A DNA stretch of 60,608 nucleotides. It comes from Anaeromyxobacter terrae. Lineage in GTDB: Bacteria > Myxococcota > Myxococcia > Myxococcales > Anaeromyxobacteraceae. The translations under genes and the position numbers were made by a program. Below, in pieces: positions 45,751 to 55,230 of this stretch (the first letter of the stretch is position 1; each line of letters opens with the position of its first letter). The stretch lies in contig NZ_JALCYY010000032.1 in the NCBI RefSeq assembly GCF_022690685.1, positions 1-60,608 on the forward strand. Direction: 5' to 3'. The notes below the pieces were generated by a model. It did not search any database. It had not been told where the DNA came from and saw only the letters and a program-made list of their open reading frames with translations.

Positions 45751-46731
45751 TCACGCGCGGCGGCGGAGCCGTCGCCACGCGCCGGGGAGATCCAGCCGAG
45801 CGGTGGAGGCAGCGACGCCGGAGAGCGCCCTGAGCTGCAGCGACACGCTCGGCGCCCGGCGCAGCGCCTCGAGGTGGAGGCGCCTCGCCCGGTCGAACCG
45901 GCCGGCCCGGAGCGCCGCGCGGCCCGCGCCGATGCACCAGCGCGTGCGGTTCTCTCGCGCGAGCGCCTCCGTCCAACCCACCGCCGCGCGCGCGTCGTCG
46001 TCGAGCGTCGCGACCACGTCACGGATGACGCGCCAGCGCTCGCGCACCAGGCTGTACCCGTGCCGTGACGTCGTCTGTGCAGGATGCCGGCGCCAGAAGC
46101 CGACCAGGTGGCCGTGATAGAGCGCCACGCCAGGATTCCGCGCGAGGAGGAGCAGCCACGTCGGCAGGTCGACGTAGTGGACCGACCCGTCCTGCCGGAA
46201 CCCGCCGATCCGATCGAGCGCAGCGCGCCGCGCCATGACCGTGATCGAGGGGCTGAGCGTGTACGATCGGAGCAGCGAGCGGAAGAGCTCGCCGTTCGCG
46301 AAGCGCCGGTCGACGCCGTCCACGGGCGCGTGCCGGGAGACCTTCAGCGTCCGTCCTTGCAGGTCGACCTCGAGCCCGGCGCCCCAGGAGAGCTGGACGG
46401 AGGGGTCGTCGAACCCGCGCACCTGGACCTCGAGCTTGTCCGGGGGCCAGTAGTCGTCGCCCTCGAGCACCGCGACGAGGTCGCCCGTGCCGGCGGAGAG
46501 CGCCGCGTTGTACGTCTGCGCGAGCGCGCGGAGCCCGCGGTGCGGCAGCCGCAGGCACCGCACGCGCGGATCCCGGTAGGACTCGACGACGTCCGGCGTC
46601 CCGTCCGTCGAGCCGTCGTCTGCGACGACGAGCTCGAAGTCGCCGAACGTCTGGGCGAGCACGCTCTCGACGCACTGCTGGACGAAGCGCGACGCGTTGT
46701 ACGTCGGCGCGACGATGGTGACGCGCGGCAC
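45751..46731 (-). CDS. GT2-family glycosyltransferase
   Basis: 326 residues from GTG 46731. The GT-A signature is VTIVAPTYNASRFVQQCVESVL, then VVADDGSTDGT, and LEGDDYW as the DxD region. The C-terminal third, from about residue 235, is helical and may dock partners. Only 16 bases separate it from the triple-DsbA gene, so it is translated from that transcript. Confidence 0.88.
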   Translation of the reverse strand: MPRVTIVAPTYNASRFVQQCVESVLAQTFGDFELVVADDGSTDGTPDVVESYRDPRVRCLRLPHRGLRALAQTYNAALSAGTGDLVAVLEGDDYWPPDKLEVQVRGFDDPSVQLSWGAGLEVDLQGRTLKVSRHAPVDGVDRRFANGELFRSLLRSYTLSPSITVMARRAALDRIGGFRQDGSVHYVDLPTWLLLLARNPGVALYHGHLVGFWRRHPAQTTSRHGYSLVRERWRVIRDVVATLDDDARAAVGWTEALARENRTRWCIGAGRAALRAGRFDRARRLHLEALRRAPSVSLQLRALSGVAASTARLDLPGAWRRLRRRA

Positions 46732-46747
46732 GGGCCGGGTGGAGCGG

Positions 46748-48748
46748 TCAGCGCTTCGCGAGCTGCCGGTCGATGACGGCCTTGAGCTGCTCGAACGGCA
46801 CGGCGCCGACGACGCGCTCGCCGTTCACGAACATCGTCGGGGTGCCCTGCGCGCCGACCGACGCCGCGAGCTGCTGGTCCTGCTGGATGCGCGCGCGCGC
46901 CTTGCCGCTCTGGACCGAGGCCTCGAACTTCTTCGCGTCGAGCCCGATCTCGCGCGCGATCCGGGTGAAGGCGTCGGGCGAGAGCTCGCGCTGCGAGGCG
47001 AAGAGCTTGTCGTGCATCTGCCAGAACTTGCCCTGCTCGCGGGCGGCCTCGGCGGCCTCGGCCGCCGGCAGGGCCTGCTGGTGGAAGGGCAGCGGCTGGT
47101 GCTTCCACACGACCCGCACCTTGTCTCCGTAGGTGCGCTGGACCTCCTCGAGCGTCGGGCCGACCCGGGCGCAGAAGGGGCACTGGAAGTCGGAGAACAG
47201 CACGATCGTGACGGGCGCCTTCGGGTTCCCGCGCACCGGATCGTCCGGACGGACGTCGACCTTCTGCACGGGGCCGGGCGCCGGCGCCTGGGCCGCGGCC
47301 GGCACCGGCGCGGCGGGCGCGGCGGCGATGTTCGCGTCGCAGGCCCGATCGTAGAAGCGCGCGTCGGGCTTCGCGCCCTTGAGGAGCGCGTCCGCCTTCT
47401 TGAGCTCCTCGTCGGCGACCGCGCGCATGCGATCGAGCGGCTGCGCGCCGACGACCTGGCGGCAGTTGAAGAACAGGGTCGGCGTGCCGTTCGCGCCGAC
47501 CGAGCTGCCGAGGCGCATGTCCTCCTGGATCCGCGCCTCGTACTTCTTCGACTGGACCGCCTGCTCGAACTTCCGCGCGTCGAGCCCGATCGCCTTCGCG
47601 TGGCCCGCGACGCTGGCGGCGTCGAGCGCGCGCTGGTTCTCGAAGAGCTTGTCGTGCATCTGCCAGAACTTCCCCTGCTCGCGGGCCGCCTCCGCGGCGA
47701 GCGCCGCGGGCATCGCGTCCTGGTGCATGGGGAGCGGCTGGTGCTTCCACACGATCCGCAGCTGGCCCGGGTACGCCTCCTCGAGCTGCTTCAGCGTGGG
47801 CTCCACGCGGCCGCAGAAGGGGCACTGGAAGTCGGAGAAGAGGACCACCGTGAGCTTCGCGTCGGCGGGGCCGCGGGCCGGATCGTCCGGCCGCAGCGGC
47901 ACCTTGCGGTAGAGCGCGGCGGGCGCGGGCGCGGCCGGAGCCTGCGGCGCGGGCGCGGCGCCCTGGGGGGCGGGCTGGCCGGGCGCGGTCGGGAGGAACA
48001 CCGGCCGCGGCGAGGCGGCCTCCATGATCTTCGCGTAGACCTGCGCCGCGGGCGTCCCGCCCTGCACCAGCGCCTGGGCCTTCTTGAGCTCCTCGTCGAC
48101 GATGCCGCGGAACGTCTCGAGCGGCTGGGCGCCGGCGACCTTGCGGCCGTTGATGAAGAACGAGGGCGTCGCGGGCGCGCCGACCGACTGCACGAGCTGC
48201 TGGTCGCGCTGGATCCGCTCCTTGTACTTGCCGGAGGCGATCGCCTCCTTCACCTTCGCCGCGTCGAGGCCGATCTCCTGCGCGGCGCGCTCGATGCTCG
48301 CGTCGTCGAGCGCGGGGGCGAGCTCGAAGAGCTTGTCGTGCATCGCCCAGAACTTCGCGTCACCGCCCTGCGCGCGGGCCTCCTCCGCGGCGATCGCGGC
48401 GGGGAGCGCGCGCGCGTGGAAGGGCAGCGGGTTGTTGCGGAACGAGAAGCGCAGCTTGCCCGGGTAGGCCTCCTCGAGCTGCTTCAGCGTCGGGCCCACC
48501 CGCTTGCAGAACGGGCACTCGAAGTCGGACGACTCGACGATGGTGACGAGCGCGTCCGACGGCCCGCGCAGCGGGGTGTCGTCGACCGGCACCCGGTAGA
48601 CCGCGCGCGGATCCTCGACCGGGCGCGCTGGGCGCTGCGCCGGCGTGCCGACGGGCGGCCGCGCGCCGCGGCCGTCGATGGCGCCGCGAGAGAAGAAGCC
48701 CACCGAGAATCCGATGACGAGGGCGATGATCCAGCTGACGTGCCTCAT
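46748..48748 (-). CDS. Membrane-anchored protein with three DsbA-type thioredoxin domains
   Basis: 666 residues from ATG 48748. Residues 4-22 form an N-terminal anchor or uncleaved signal. Three DsbA-like domains follow, with CPFC at 78-81, 309-312 and 523-526 and the cis-Pro near 195, 423 and 637; each has the helical insert, e.g. KFWQMHDKLF. Pro/Ala-rich linkers lie at about 246-280 and 475-498. Domains 2 and 3 resemble each other (VWKHQPLP) more than domain 1. Two further cysteines, 429 and 470, lie in or after domain 2. It should oxidise or isomerise disulfides in the periplasm. Single-domain relatives are about 220 residues. Confidence 0.9.
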   Translation of the reverse strand: MRHVSWIIALVIGFSVGFFSRGAIDGRGARPPVGTPAQRPARPVEDPRAVYRVPVDDTPLRGPSDALVTIVESSDFECPFCKRVGPTLKQLEEAYPGKLRFSFRNNPLPFHARALPAAIAAEEARAQGGDAKFWAMHDKLFELAPALDDASIERAAQEIGLDAAKVKEAIASGKYKERIQRDQQLVQSVGAPATPSFFINGRKVAGAQPLETFRGIVDEELKKAQALVQGGTPAAQVYAKIMEAASPRPVFLPTAPGQPAPQGAAPAPQAPAAPAPAALYRKVPLRPDDPARGPADAKLTVVLFSDFQCPFCGRVEPTLKQLEEAYPGQLRIVWKHQPLPMHQDAMPAALAAEAAREQGKFWQMHDKLFENQRALDAASVAGHAKAIGLDARKFEQAVQSKKYEARIQEDMRLGSSVGANGTPTLFFNCRQVVGAQPLDRMRAVADEELKKADALLKGAKPDARFYDRACDANIAAAPAAPVPAAAQAPAPGPVQKVDVRPDDPVRGNPKAPVTIVLFSDFQCPFCARVGPTLEEVQRTYGDKVRVVWKHQPLPFHQQALPAAEAAEAAREQGKFWQMHDKLFASQRELSPDAFTRIAREIGLDAKKFEASVQSGKARARIQQDQQLAASVGAQGTPTMFVNGERVVGAVPFEQLKAVIDRQLAKR

Positions 48749-48902
48749 GTCGAACCGTCTCCTACGCGTGCGGGTGCGAGCCGCGCATTCAATCACGAAA
48801 TCCCGAGTACCGACAAATGGATGAGCGCGCCCCGGTCCGCGCGTCTCCCCCCGAACCGTCCGCGCCGCGGACCATTCCCGCGGTCGCGCCGCCGCCCATC
48901 CC

Positions 48903-49955
48903 CTAGAAGACGAGCGTCGCGATGCCGAGCAGCTTCATCTCGGAGTCGGTCGCGCTCGTCTCGGGCGCGAGGCCGCGGCGGCGGAACTGGTCCCAGCGGA
49001 CCGCGACGTTGAACACCGCCGATCCTTCGAGCACCTGATAGCCGAGGCTCGCCTCGCCCGCGAGGAGGAGGTCGGCCTTGTTCCACATCTTCATGAGATC
49101 GCCCTGCAGCGAGAGCAGCACGGACGGCGGCAGGAGCAGCGTCCAGCGCAGCCGTCCCGCGCTCGCCGCGACCGGGACGTCGGACTCGGTCGCCCACGCG
49201 GCCGAGTGGGAGATGTGGGCGTCGCCGTAGTAGCGGACGAACGAGGCCTCCACCGGCGACACGTAGTAGTAGAGGCGCATCGTGTCGCCGAGGAGCGGCA
49301 GCGAGCCCTCGAAGCAGGGCAGCGTCGCGAGCTGCGCGAGCACCTGCATGCCGAGCGCGGGGTAGCGCGCGACCTCGAGGCGGCCGAGCACGAACCGGAA
49401 CTCGCGGCGCCCGATCATGAAGGCGCCCTCGACCTCGCCGTCGGACGGCAGGTAGACCTCGGACTCGCCGCCCGTGAACATCCGCAGCCGGAGCCGCGCC
49501 GACTTGCCGAACCCCTCCGACCAGAGCCCGTCCGCCTGCGCGCCGAAGTAGAGGAGCACGCCCGGGTTCTCGCGGTCCTTGTCGAGCTGCATCCCGCCGA
49601 ACCGGCCGGCGACGCCGCTCGCCATCGCGTAGCGCCAGTGGCCGATCGTCTCGTCGGGGTGGAGCGGCGCGGCCTGCGCGCCCGCCGCGGCGATGGGCGA
49701 CTCGCCGATGGCGCCGCCCTGGACCGCGCCGGAGGGCGGGAGCGCGCCGGCGGGCCGCCGCGCCGGCGCGGGGGCCGGGCGCGGGAGCTGCGGGTCGAGC
49801 TGGGAGAGCGGCCGCGTGCCGGAGGGCGGCGGCGGGAGCGGCACGTCGCCGTCGTAGGCGGGCGGGGGCGGCGGCGGCGGGAGCCCCTCGTCCTGTGCGA
49901 GGGCGAGGGCCGGCAGCCCGAGCGCGACGGCGATCGCGACGGCGAGGCTTCTCAT
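48903..49955 (-). CDS. Putative outer-membrane beta-barrel protein (Pro-rich N-terminus)
   Basis: 350 residues from ATG 49955 (GGGAG 8 bases upstream). Signal peptide with ALALAQ cleavage, a Pro-rich section (about 25-90), then beta-strands such as SARLRLRMFTGGESEVYL, RREFRFVLGRLEVA and SLLPPS-like turns. The last residues are GIATLVF, ending in Phe. It follows the smaller barrel gene by 21 bases. No specific family recognised. Confidence 0.65.
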   Translation of the reverse strand: MRSLAVAIAVALGLPALALAQDEGLPPPPPPPAYDGDVPLPPPPSGTRPLSQLDPQLPRPAPAPARRPAGALPPSGAVQGGAIGESPIAAAGAQAAPLHPDETIGHWRYAMASGVAGRFGGMQLDKDRENPGVLLYFGAQADGLWSEGFGKSARLRLRMFTGGESEVYLPSDGEVEGAFMIGRREFRFVLGRLEVARYPALGMQVLAQLATLPCFEGSLPLLGDTMRLYYYVSPVEASFVRYYGDAHISHSAAWATESDVPVAASAGRLRWTLLLPPSVLLSLQGDLMKMWNKADLLLAGEASLGYQVLEGSAVFNVAVRWDQFRRRGLAPETSATDSEMKLLGIATLVF

Positions 49956-49976
49956 GCGGACGTCTCCCACGGGTGG

Positions 49977-50486
49977 CTAGAAGCGGAACGTCGCGCCGCC
50001 GCGGACGAGGAGCGGCACGCCCGCCTCCGACGAGAGCGGCGCGCCGGTGTCGACCTCGGCGAAGAGGCCGAGGACGCTCGTGAAGCGGAGCTCCGTCGCG
50101 ACGCCGAGGAGGAGCCAGCGCCACTGCATCGAGCGATCGCGCGCGTTGGACATGTCGAGGGCGAGCCGGACCTGGAGCGGGACCTGGGGCGAGATCCAGC
50201 GCACGCCGGGCCGGAAGGCGAGGTTCGTGTCGGGGTCGAGCCCGAGCGCGAGCCCGATCTCGGGCCGGAGGTTCAGCGACTCGAGGTCGTACCCGAGCGT
50301 CGCCTCGATCTCGGTCACCCCGGCGCCGCCCTTGTCCTCGCCCTTGGCGAGCCCGAGCTCGCCGCCGGCGCCGTAGGAGAACGTCGCGGCGAGGCCGGTG
50401 GGCGTGTAGGGCTCCTGGGCGGAGGAGGAGGAGGGCGCGGCCGCGGCGAGCGCGGCGAGGACGGCGACGAGAGCGAGGCGGGGCAT
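49977..50486 (-). CDS. Small putative outer-membrane beta-barrel protein
   Basis: 169 residues: signal peptide ending SSSAQ, then strands including LAATFSYGAGGEL, EIEATLGYDLESL, QVRLALDMSN and RWLLLGVATELRF, ending GGATFRF with the terminal Phe. About eight strands would fit OmpA/OmpW-like barrels. First gene of a two-gene unit with the larger barrel protein. Confidence 0.65.
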   Translation of the reverse strand: MPRLALVAVLAALAAAAPSSSSAQEPYTPTGLAATFSYGAGGELGLAKGEDKGGAGVTEIEATLGYDLESLNLRPEIGLALGLDPDTNLAFRPGVRWISPQVPLQVRLALDMSNARDRSMQWRWLLLGVATELRFTSVLGLFAEVDTGAPLSSEAGVPLLVRGGATFRF

Positions 50487-50608
50487 CGCCGCGGAGCCTA
50501 CCGCTCGCCTGCACCCCGGGCAAGGACGCGCCGGCGCGCCGCGAACGCCCACATCGGCGCGCGGGGCGTGGTTGCCCGTCGTCCGCCGTACGGCTAAAGG
50601 GAGTGCCC

Positions 50609-50860
50609 GTGGCGCTCCCCGACATGCCCGCACCTGCGCGGACGCTCGACACCTCCGGCCGGCTCTGCCCGTTCCCGATCGTCGAGACCGCGAAGGCGGT
50701 GCGGTCGCTCGACGAGGGCGCGGTGCTGCTCGTCATCTCGACCGACGCGGGGATCGCCACGGACATGCCGATGTGGTGCAAGGCGACGAGGAACGAGCAC
50801 CTCGGCACCTTCCGGGAGGGGTCCGCCTGGAAGAGCTTCGTGCGCAAGCGCGCGCGGTGA
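50609..50860 (+). CDS. tusA: TusA-family sulfur-carrier protein
   Basis: 83 residues from GTG 50609, chosen because GGGAG lies 5 bases upstream. The CPxP motif is in GRLCPFPIVET (Cys20), the persulfide carrier site. It passes sulfur to tRNA or molybdenum-cofactor enzymes. The next gene, 8 bases on, encodes a PP-loop tRNA thiolase, a natural acceptor. Confidence 0.9.
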   Translation: MALPDMPAPARTLDTSGRLCPFPIVETAKAVRSLDEGAVLLVISTDAGIATDMPMWCKATRNEHLGTFREGSAWKSFVRKRAR

Positions 50861-50868
50861 GGAGCGGA

Positions 50869-51924
50869 ATGCAGAAGCAGGGCAAGGCCATCGCGATGAT
50901 CTCCGGCGGGCTCGACTCGACGCTCGCGCTCGCGCTCGTGCGCCGGCAGGGGATCGAGGTGAAGGCGGTCAACTTCTACACCGGCTTCTGCATCACCGAG
51001 ACGCAGCGCCGCAAGGGCGGCCGCGCCGACGGGAGCGTCCCCCGCAACGAGGCGCTCCGCGCCGCCGCCGACCTCGAGGTGGACATCGAGTACGTCGACA
51101 TCTCCGGGTCCGAGTACCTCGACATGCTCGTGCACCCCAAGTACGGGTACGGCGCGAACGCGAACCCCTGCGTCGACTGCCGCGTCTTCATGATGCGCAA
51201 GGCGAAGGCGATCATGGAGGCGGAGGGGGCGGACTTCATCTTCACGGGCGAGGTCCTCGGCCAGCGCCCGAAGAGCCAGCGGCGCGACACGCTCCGGATC
51301 ATCGAGCGCGACAGCGGCCTCGACGGGCGGCTCCTGCGCCCGCTCTCCGCGAAGCTCCTCCCGCCCACGATCCCCGAGCAGACGGGGATCGTGGATCGCG
51401 AGCTCCTCGAGGCGATCAGCGGCCGCTCCCGACAGCGGCAGATGGAGCTCGCGAAGGAGCTCGGCGTCGTCGACTGGCCGCAGCCGGCCGGGGGGTGCTG
51501 CTACCTCACCGACGAGAGCTTCGCGAAGAAGTTTTTCGACGTGCTCGACACCCGCGAGGCGGCGGGCGAGGAGCGGCGGATCGTGCCGGAGGATGTGGTG
51601 CTCCTCTCGACCGGGCGCCACTTCCGGATCTCCCCGCGCGCGAAGCTCATCGTGGGCCGGAGCGAGGTGGAGAACGCGCTCCTCGAGCACCACGTCCCGG
51701 GCCGGGCGCGGCTCGAGGCGAAGGACGTGCTCGGCCCGATCGCGCTCGTGGAGGGCGAGCCGACCTGGGAGGAGCGGATGCTCGCCGCGCGGATCGTCGC
51801 CCGCTACGGCAAGGGCAAGGACGCGCCGAAGGTCGCGGTCGAGTGGCGCGAGGGCGAGCTCGTCGAGACCTACGAGGTCGAGCCCGAGCGCGACGAGGCG
51901 CGCGTCGAGGCGCTGCGGATCTAG
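50869..51924 (+). CDS. PP-loop tRNA thiolation enzyme (MnmA/ThiI-like)
   Basis: 351 residues. The ATP pyrophosphatase loop is MISGGLDSTLA. ANPCVDCRVFM gives one Cys pair and PAGGCCYLTD a later one, as in Fe-S- or persulfide-dependent tRNA thiouridylases, and EVLGQRP is part of the substrate site. The C-terminal part, about 255-351, resembles the NFACT-R-type domain found in such delta/epsilon-group proteins. It probably inserts sulfur into tRNA uridine; whether position 8 or 34 cannot be said. Confidence 0.82.
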   Translation: MQKQGKAIAMISGGLDSTLALALVRRQGIEVKAVNFYTGFCITETQRRKGGRADGSVPRNEALRAAADLEVDIEYVDISGSEYLDMLVHPKYGYGANANPCVDCRVFMMRKAKAIMEAEGADFIFTGEVLGQRPKSQRRDTLRIIERDSGLDGRLLRPLSAKLLPPTIPEQTGIVDRELLEAISGRSRQRQMELAKELGVVDWPQPAGGCCYLTDESFAKKFFDVLDTREAAGEERRIVPEDVVLLSTGRHFRISPRAKLIVGRSEVENALLEHHVPGRARLEAKDVLGPIALVEGEPTWEERMLAARIVARYGKGKDAPKVAVEWREGELVETYEVEPERDEARVEALRI

Positions 51925-52137
51925 CTCGCCTGCGGCCGGACACCGCGGTCGCTGGCCTGCCCGTCCGCTCTCCTCCCTGCTCCACCTGGACGACTTGATC
52001 CGCGCGGCGCCTTGTTGGGGTAGCCGAGCGCGCGCTCCGTTCCCGGGCCAGGATCGCTTTGGTACGTTTGCCCTGGCTGGCCGTGCGCTTCCCGGCCGCG
52101 AGCTCGTTCGATCTCCCAGGTTCACTCGAGGTGAGGG

Positions 52138-55086
52138 ATGGCCCAGAAGCGCATCTTCGCCTTCGGCGGCGGGAAGGCCGAGGGGAACAAGGACATGAAG
52201 GACCTCCTCGGAGGGAAGGGGGCCGGGCTCGCGGAGATGTCGAACATCGGCATCCCCGTTCCCCCCGGCTTCACCATCACGACCGAGGCCTGCAGCGAGT
52301 ACTACCGCTCCGGGAAGCGCATCCCGAGAGGGCTCGAGGCCGAGGTCCGCGCGGCGATGAAGCGGACCGAGGCGCTCGTGGGGCGCAAGCTCGGCGACGC
52401 GAAGAACCCGCTCCTCGTCTCGGTCCGCTCCGGCGCGCGCGTCTCCATGCCCGGCATGATGGACACCGTCCTCAACCTCGGGCTCAACGACGCCACCGTG
52501 GTCGGGCTCGCGCGGCGCTCAGGGAACCCGCGCTTCGCCTGGGACAGCTACCGGCGCTTCGTCGCCATGTTCGGCGACGTGGTGCTCGGCATGAAGCCCG
52601 AGCACAAGGAGGACCGCGATCCCTTCGAGGAGCTCCTCGAGCGGAAGAAGCACGCCCGCGGCGTGCGCTTCGACTCGGAGCTCCCCGAGGACGCGCTCCG
52701 CGAGCTCGTCGGCGAGTTCAAGGCGGCGATCGAGGAGCACAAGGGGATCGCCTTCCCGGACGATCCGTACGATCAGCTCATGGAGGCGGTGGCGGCGGTG
52801 TTCCGCTCCTGGGACAACGACCGCGCCATCGCCTACCGGAAGCTCTACGGCTACCCGTCGGACTGGGGCACCGCCGTCAGCGTCCAGGCGATGGTGTTCG
52901 GCAACATGGGCGACGACTCCGGCACGGGCGTCGCCTTCACGCGCGACCCCGGGACGGGCGACGACCAGTTCTACGGCGAGTTCCTCGTGAACGCGCAGGG
53001 CGAGGACGTCGTCGCCGGGATCCGCACGCCGCAGAAGATCTCCGAGCTCGAGGCGCGCTGGCCGGAGATGGCGCAGCAGCTCGCCGACGTCCGGACGAAG
53101 CTCGAGCGGCACTACCGGGAGATGCAGGACATCGAGTTCACCATCGAGCAGGGCAAGCTCTACGTCCTGCAGACGCGCACCGGCAAGCGCACCGGGCTCG
53201 CCGCGGTCCGCATCGCCGTCGACATGGCAAGCGAGCGGCTCATCACCAGGGACGAGGCGCTCCTCCGCATCGAGCCCGAGGGGCTCAATCACCTGCTCCG
53301 GCCGATCTTCGACGCGGAGCGGAAGAAGGCGGCGCTGAAGGAGGGGAAGGTCCTCGCGAAGGGGCTGCCGGCGGGGCCAGGCGCGGCGAGCGGGCGGGTG
53401 GTGTTCTTCGCCGAGGACGCGGAGGCGTGGCGCGCGCGGGGCGAGAGCGTCATCCTCGCCCGCCACGAGACCTCGCCCGAGGACATCCGCGGCATGGCCG
53501 CCGCGGAGGGCTTCCTCACCGCCTTCGGCGGCATGACCTCGCACGCGGCGCTCGTCGCCCGGCAGATGGGCAAGGTCGCGATCGTCGGCTGCGAGGCGCT
53601 CTCGTTCGACTACCACGCCCGCAAGATGAAGGTCGCGACCGCCGGCGGCGAGCGGACGCTCTCCGAGGGCGACTGGATGTCCATCGACGGCTCCACCGGC
53701 GAGGTGATCGAGGGCCGGCTCGAGACGCGGCCCTCGCAGGTGCTCCAGGTGCTGGTGGAGAGGACGCTCGCGCCGGAGGACGCCCCGGTCTTCCAGGAGT
53801 TCGCCGAGATCATGGCGTGGGCGGACGCGGCGCGGCGGCTCGACGTGCGCGCCAACGCGGACCAGCCGGACCAGGCGCGGACCTCGGTCGCCCTCGGCGC
53901 GCAGGGCATCGGCCTCTGCCGCACGGAGCACATGTTCTTCGGCGAGGGCAAGATCGGCCCCATGCGCGAGATGATCGTCGCGGAGACGCTCGAGGAGCGG
54001 CGCGCGGCGCTGGCGAAGCTCCTGCCGGTCCAGCGCGAGGACTTCCGCGGCATCTTCGAGGCGATGGGGCCGCGCCCGGTGACGATCCGCACCATCGACC
54101 CGCCGCTCCACGAGTTCCTGCCGCAGGACGCGGCGGGGATCGAGGAGCTCGCGCGCGTCACCGGCAAGCCGGTCGAGAGGGTCCGCGCGCGCATCGAGGA
54201 GCTGCACGAGGCGAACCCGATGCTCGGCCACCGCGGCTGCCGCCTCGGCGTCTCCTTCCCGGAGATCACCGAGATGCAGTCCCGCGCGATCTTCGAGGCC
54301 GCCTGCGACGTCGCAGAGCAGGGCGTGAAGGTGGAGCCGGAGGTGATGATCCCGCTCGTCGGCGCGAAGGGGGAGCTCGACGACCAGGCGGCGATCGTGC
54401 GCCGCGTGGCGGACGAGGTGTTCGCCGCGCGCGGGCGCAGGGTGCGGTACCACGTCGGCACCATGATCGAGGTCCCGCGCGGCGCGCTCACCGCGGGCGA
54501 GATCGCGAAGACCGCCGAGTTCTTCTCCTTCGGCACGAACGACCTCACCCAGACCACCTTCGCCCTCTCCCGCGACGACACGGGCCCGGTCATCACCGCC
54601 TACCGCGAGAAGGAGATCTGGCCGGCCGACCCGTTCGTCACCATCGATCGCGAGGGCGTGGGCGCGCTCATGAGGATCGGTGTCCAGGGCGGGCGCGCCA
54701 CCAAGCCGGAGCTGAAGCTCGGCATCTGCGGCGAGCACGGCGGCGACCCGGCGTCGGTGGGGTTCTGCCACGAGCTCGGGCTCGACTACGTCTCCTGCTC
54801 GCCGTACCGGCTCCCCATCGCGAGGCTCGCCGCGGCCCAGGCGGCCCTGAGGGAGCGGGCCGCGGCGCCCGCGAAGGCGAAGCGCGCCGGGAAGCGCGCG
54901 GCGAGCCCGTCGAAGGCGGCGCGGGCCGCCCAGGTCGCGCGCGGGAAGGGCTGGCGCGCGAAGGGGCTGCACGACGGGAAGCTCGCGGCCGCGAGCGCGG
55001 CCGCGGTCGGCGCGGCGCACGCGAGCAAGGGGCTCGCCAAGACGACGAAGCGCGCGGTGAAGCCCGCGGCGCGGCGCGCTCGCTGA
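52138..55086 (+). CDS. ppdK: Pyruvate, phosphate dikinase with basic C-terminal tail
   Basis: 982 residues; interconverts pyruvate, ATP and Pi with PEP, AMP and PPi. The ATP-grasp region opens GGKGAGLAEMSNIGIPVPPGF, the phospho-carrier His469 is in GGMTSHAALVAR, and the PEP domain has FGTNDLTQTTF and LGICGEHGGDP. Canonical proteins end near VARLAAAQAAL; here about 78 residues rich in Lys, Arg and Ala follow (905-982). ATG with GAGG upstream. The role of the tail is unknown. Confidence 0.95.
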   Translation: MAQKRIFAFGGGKAEGNKDMKDLLGGKGAGLAEMSNIGIPVPPGFTITTEACSEYYRSGKRIPRGLEAEVRAAMKRTEALVGRKLGDAKNPLLVSVRSGARVSMPGMMDTVLNLGLNDATVVGLARRSGNPRFAWDSYRRFVAMFGDVVLGMKPEHKEDRDPFEELLERKKHARGVRFDSELPEDALRELVGEFKAAIEEHKGIAFPDDPYDQLMEAVAAVFRSWDNDRAIAYRKLYGYPSDWGTAVSVQAMVFGNMGDDSGTGVAFTRDPGTGDDQFYGEFLVNAQGEDVVAGIRTPQKISELEARWPEMAQQLADVRTKLERHYREMQDIEFTIEQGKLYVLQTRTGKRTGLAAVRIAVDMASERLITRDEALLRIEPEGLNHLLRPIFDAERKKAALKEGKVLAKGLPAGPGAASGRVVFFAEDAEAWRARGESVILARHETSPEDIRGMAAAEGFLTAFGGMTSHAALVARQMGKVAIVGCEALSFDYHARKMKVATAGGERTLSEGDWMSIDGSTGEVIEGRLETRPSQVLQVLVERTLAPEDAPVFQEFAEIMAWADAARRLDVRANADQPDQARTSVALGAQGIGLCRTEHMFFGEGKIGPMREMIVAETLEERRAALAKLLPVQREDFRGIFEAMGPRPVTIRTIDPPLHEFLPQDAAGIEELARVTGKPVERVRARIEELHEANPMLGHRGCRLGVSFPEITEMQSRAIFEAACDVAEQGVKVEPEVMIPLVGAKGELDDQAAIVRRVADEVFAARGRRVRYHVGTMIEVPRGALTAGEIAKTAEFFSFGTNDLTQTTFALSRDDTGPVITAYREKEIWPADPFVTIDREGVGALMRIGVQGGRATKPELKLGICGEHGGDPASVGFCHELGLDYVSCSPYRLPIARLAAAQAALRERAAAPAKAKRAGKRAASPSKAARAAQVARGKGWRAKGLHDGKLAAASAAAVGAAHASKGLAKTTKRAVKPAARRAR

Positions 55087-55099
55087 CACTCGTGGTGCA

Positions 55100-55130
55100 C
55101 GCGGCCCGATCGCGCTCCGGTCGGGCCGCG
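55100..55130 (+). terminator. Hairpin after ppdK
   Basis: CGCGGCCCGA and TCGGGCCGCG form 10 pairs around an 11-base loop, 14 bases after the stop codon, with no T-run. Confidence 0.5.
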
Positions 55131-55230
55131 TCCCCACCCAAGCACGTTCCTCGCGGTCGTCGGGCGCCTACTTTGACGCGGTCCCGGGCTTGCGGCACAC
55201 TCGCCGCCGCTTCTCCCCCCGATCGCTCCG

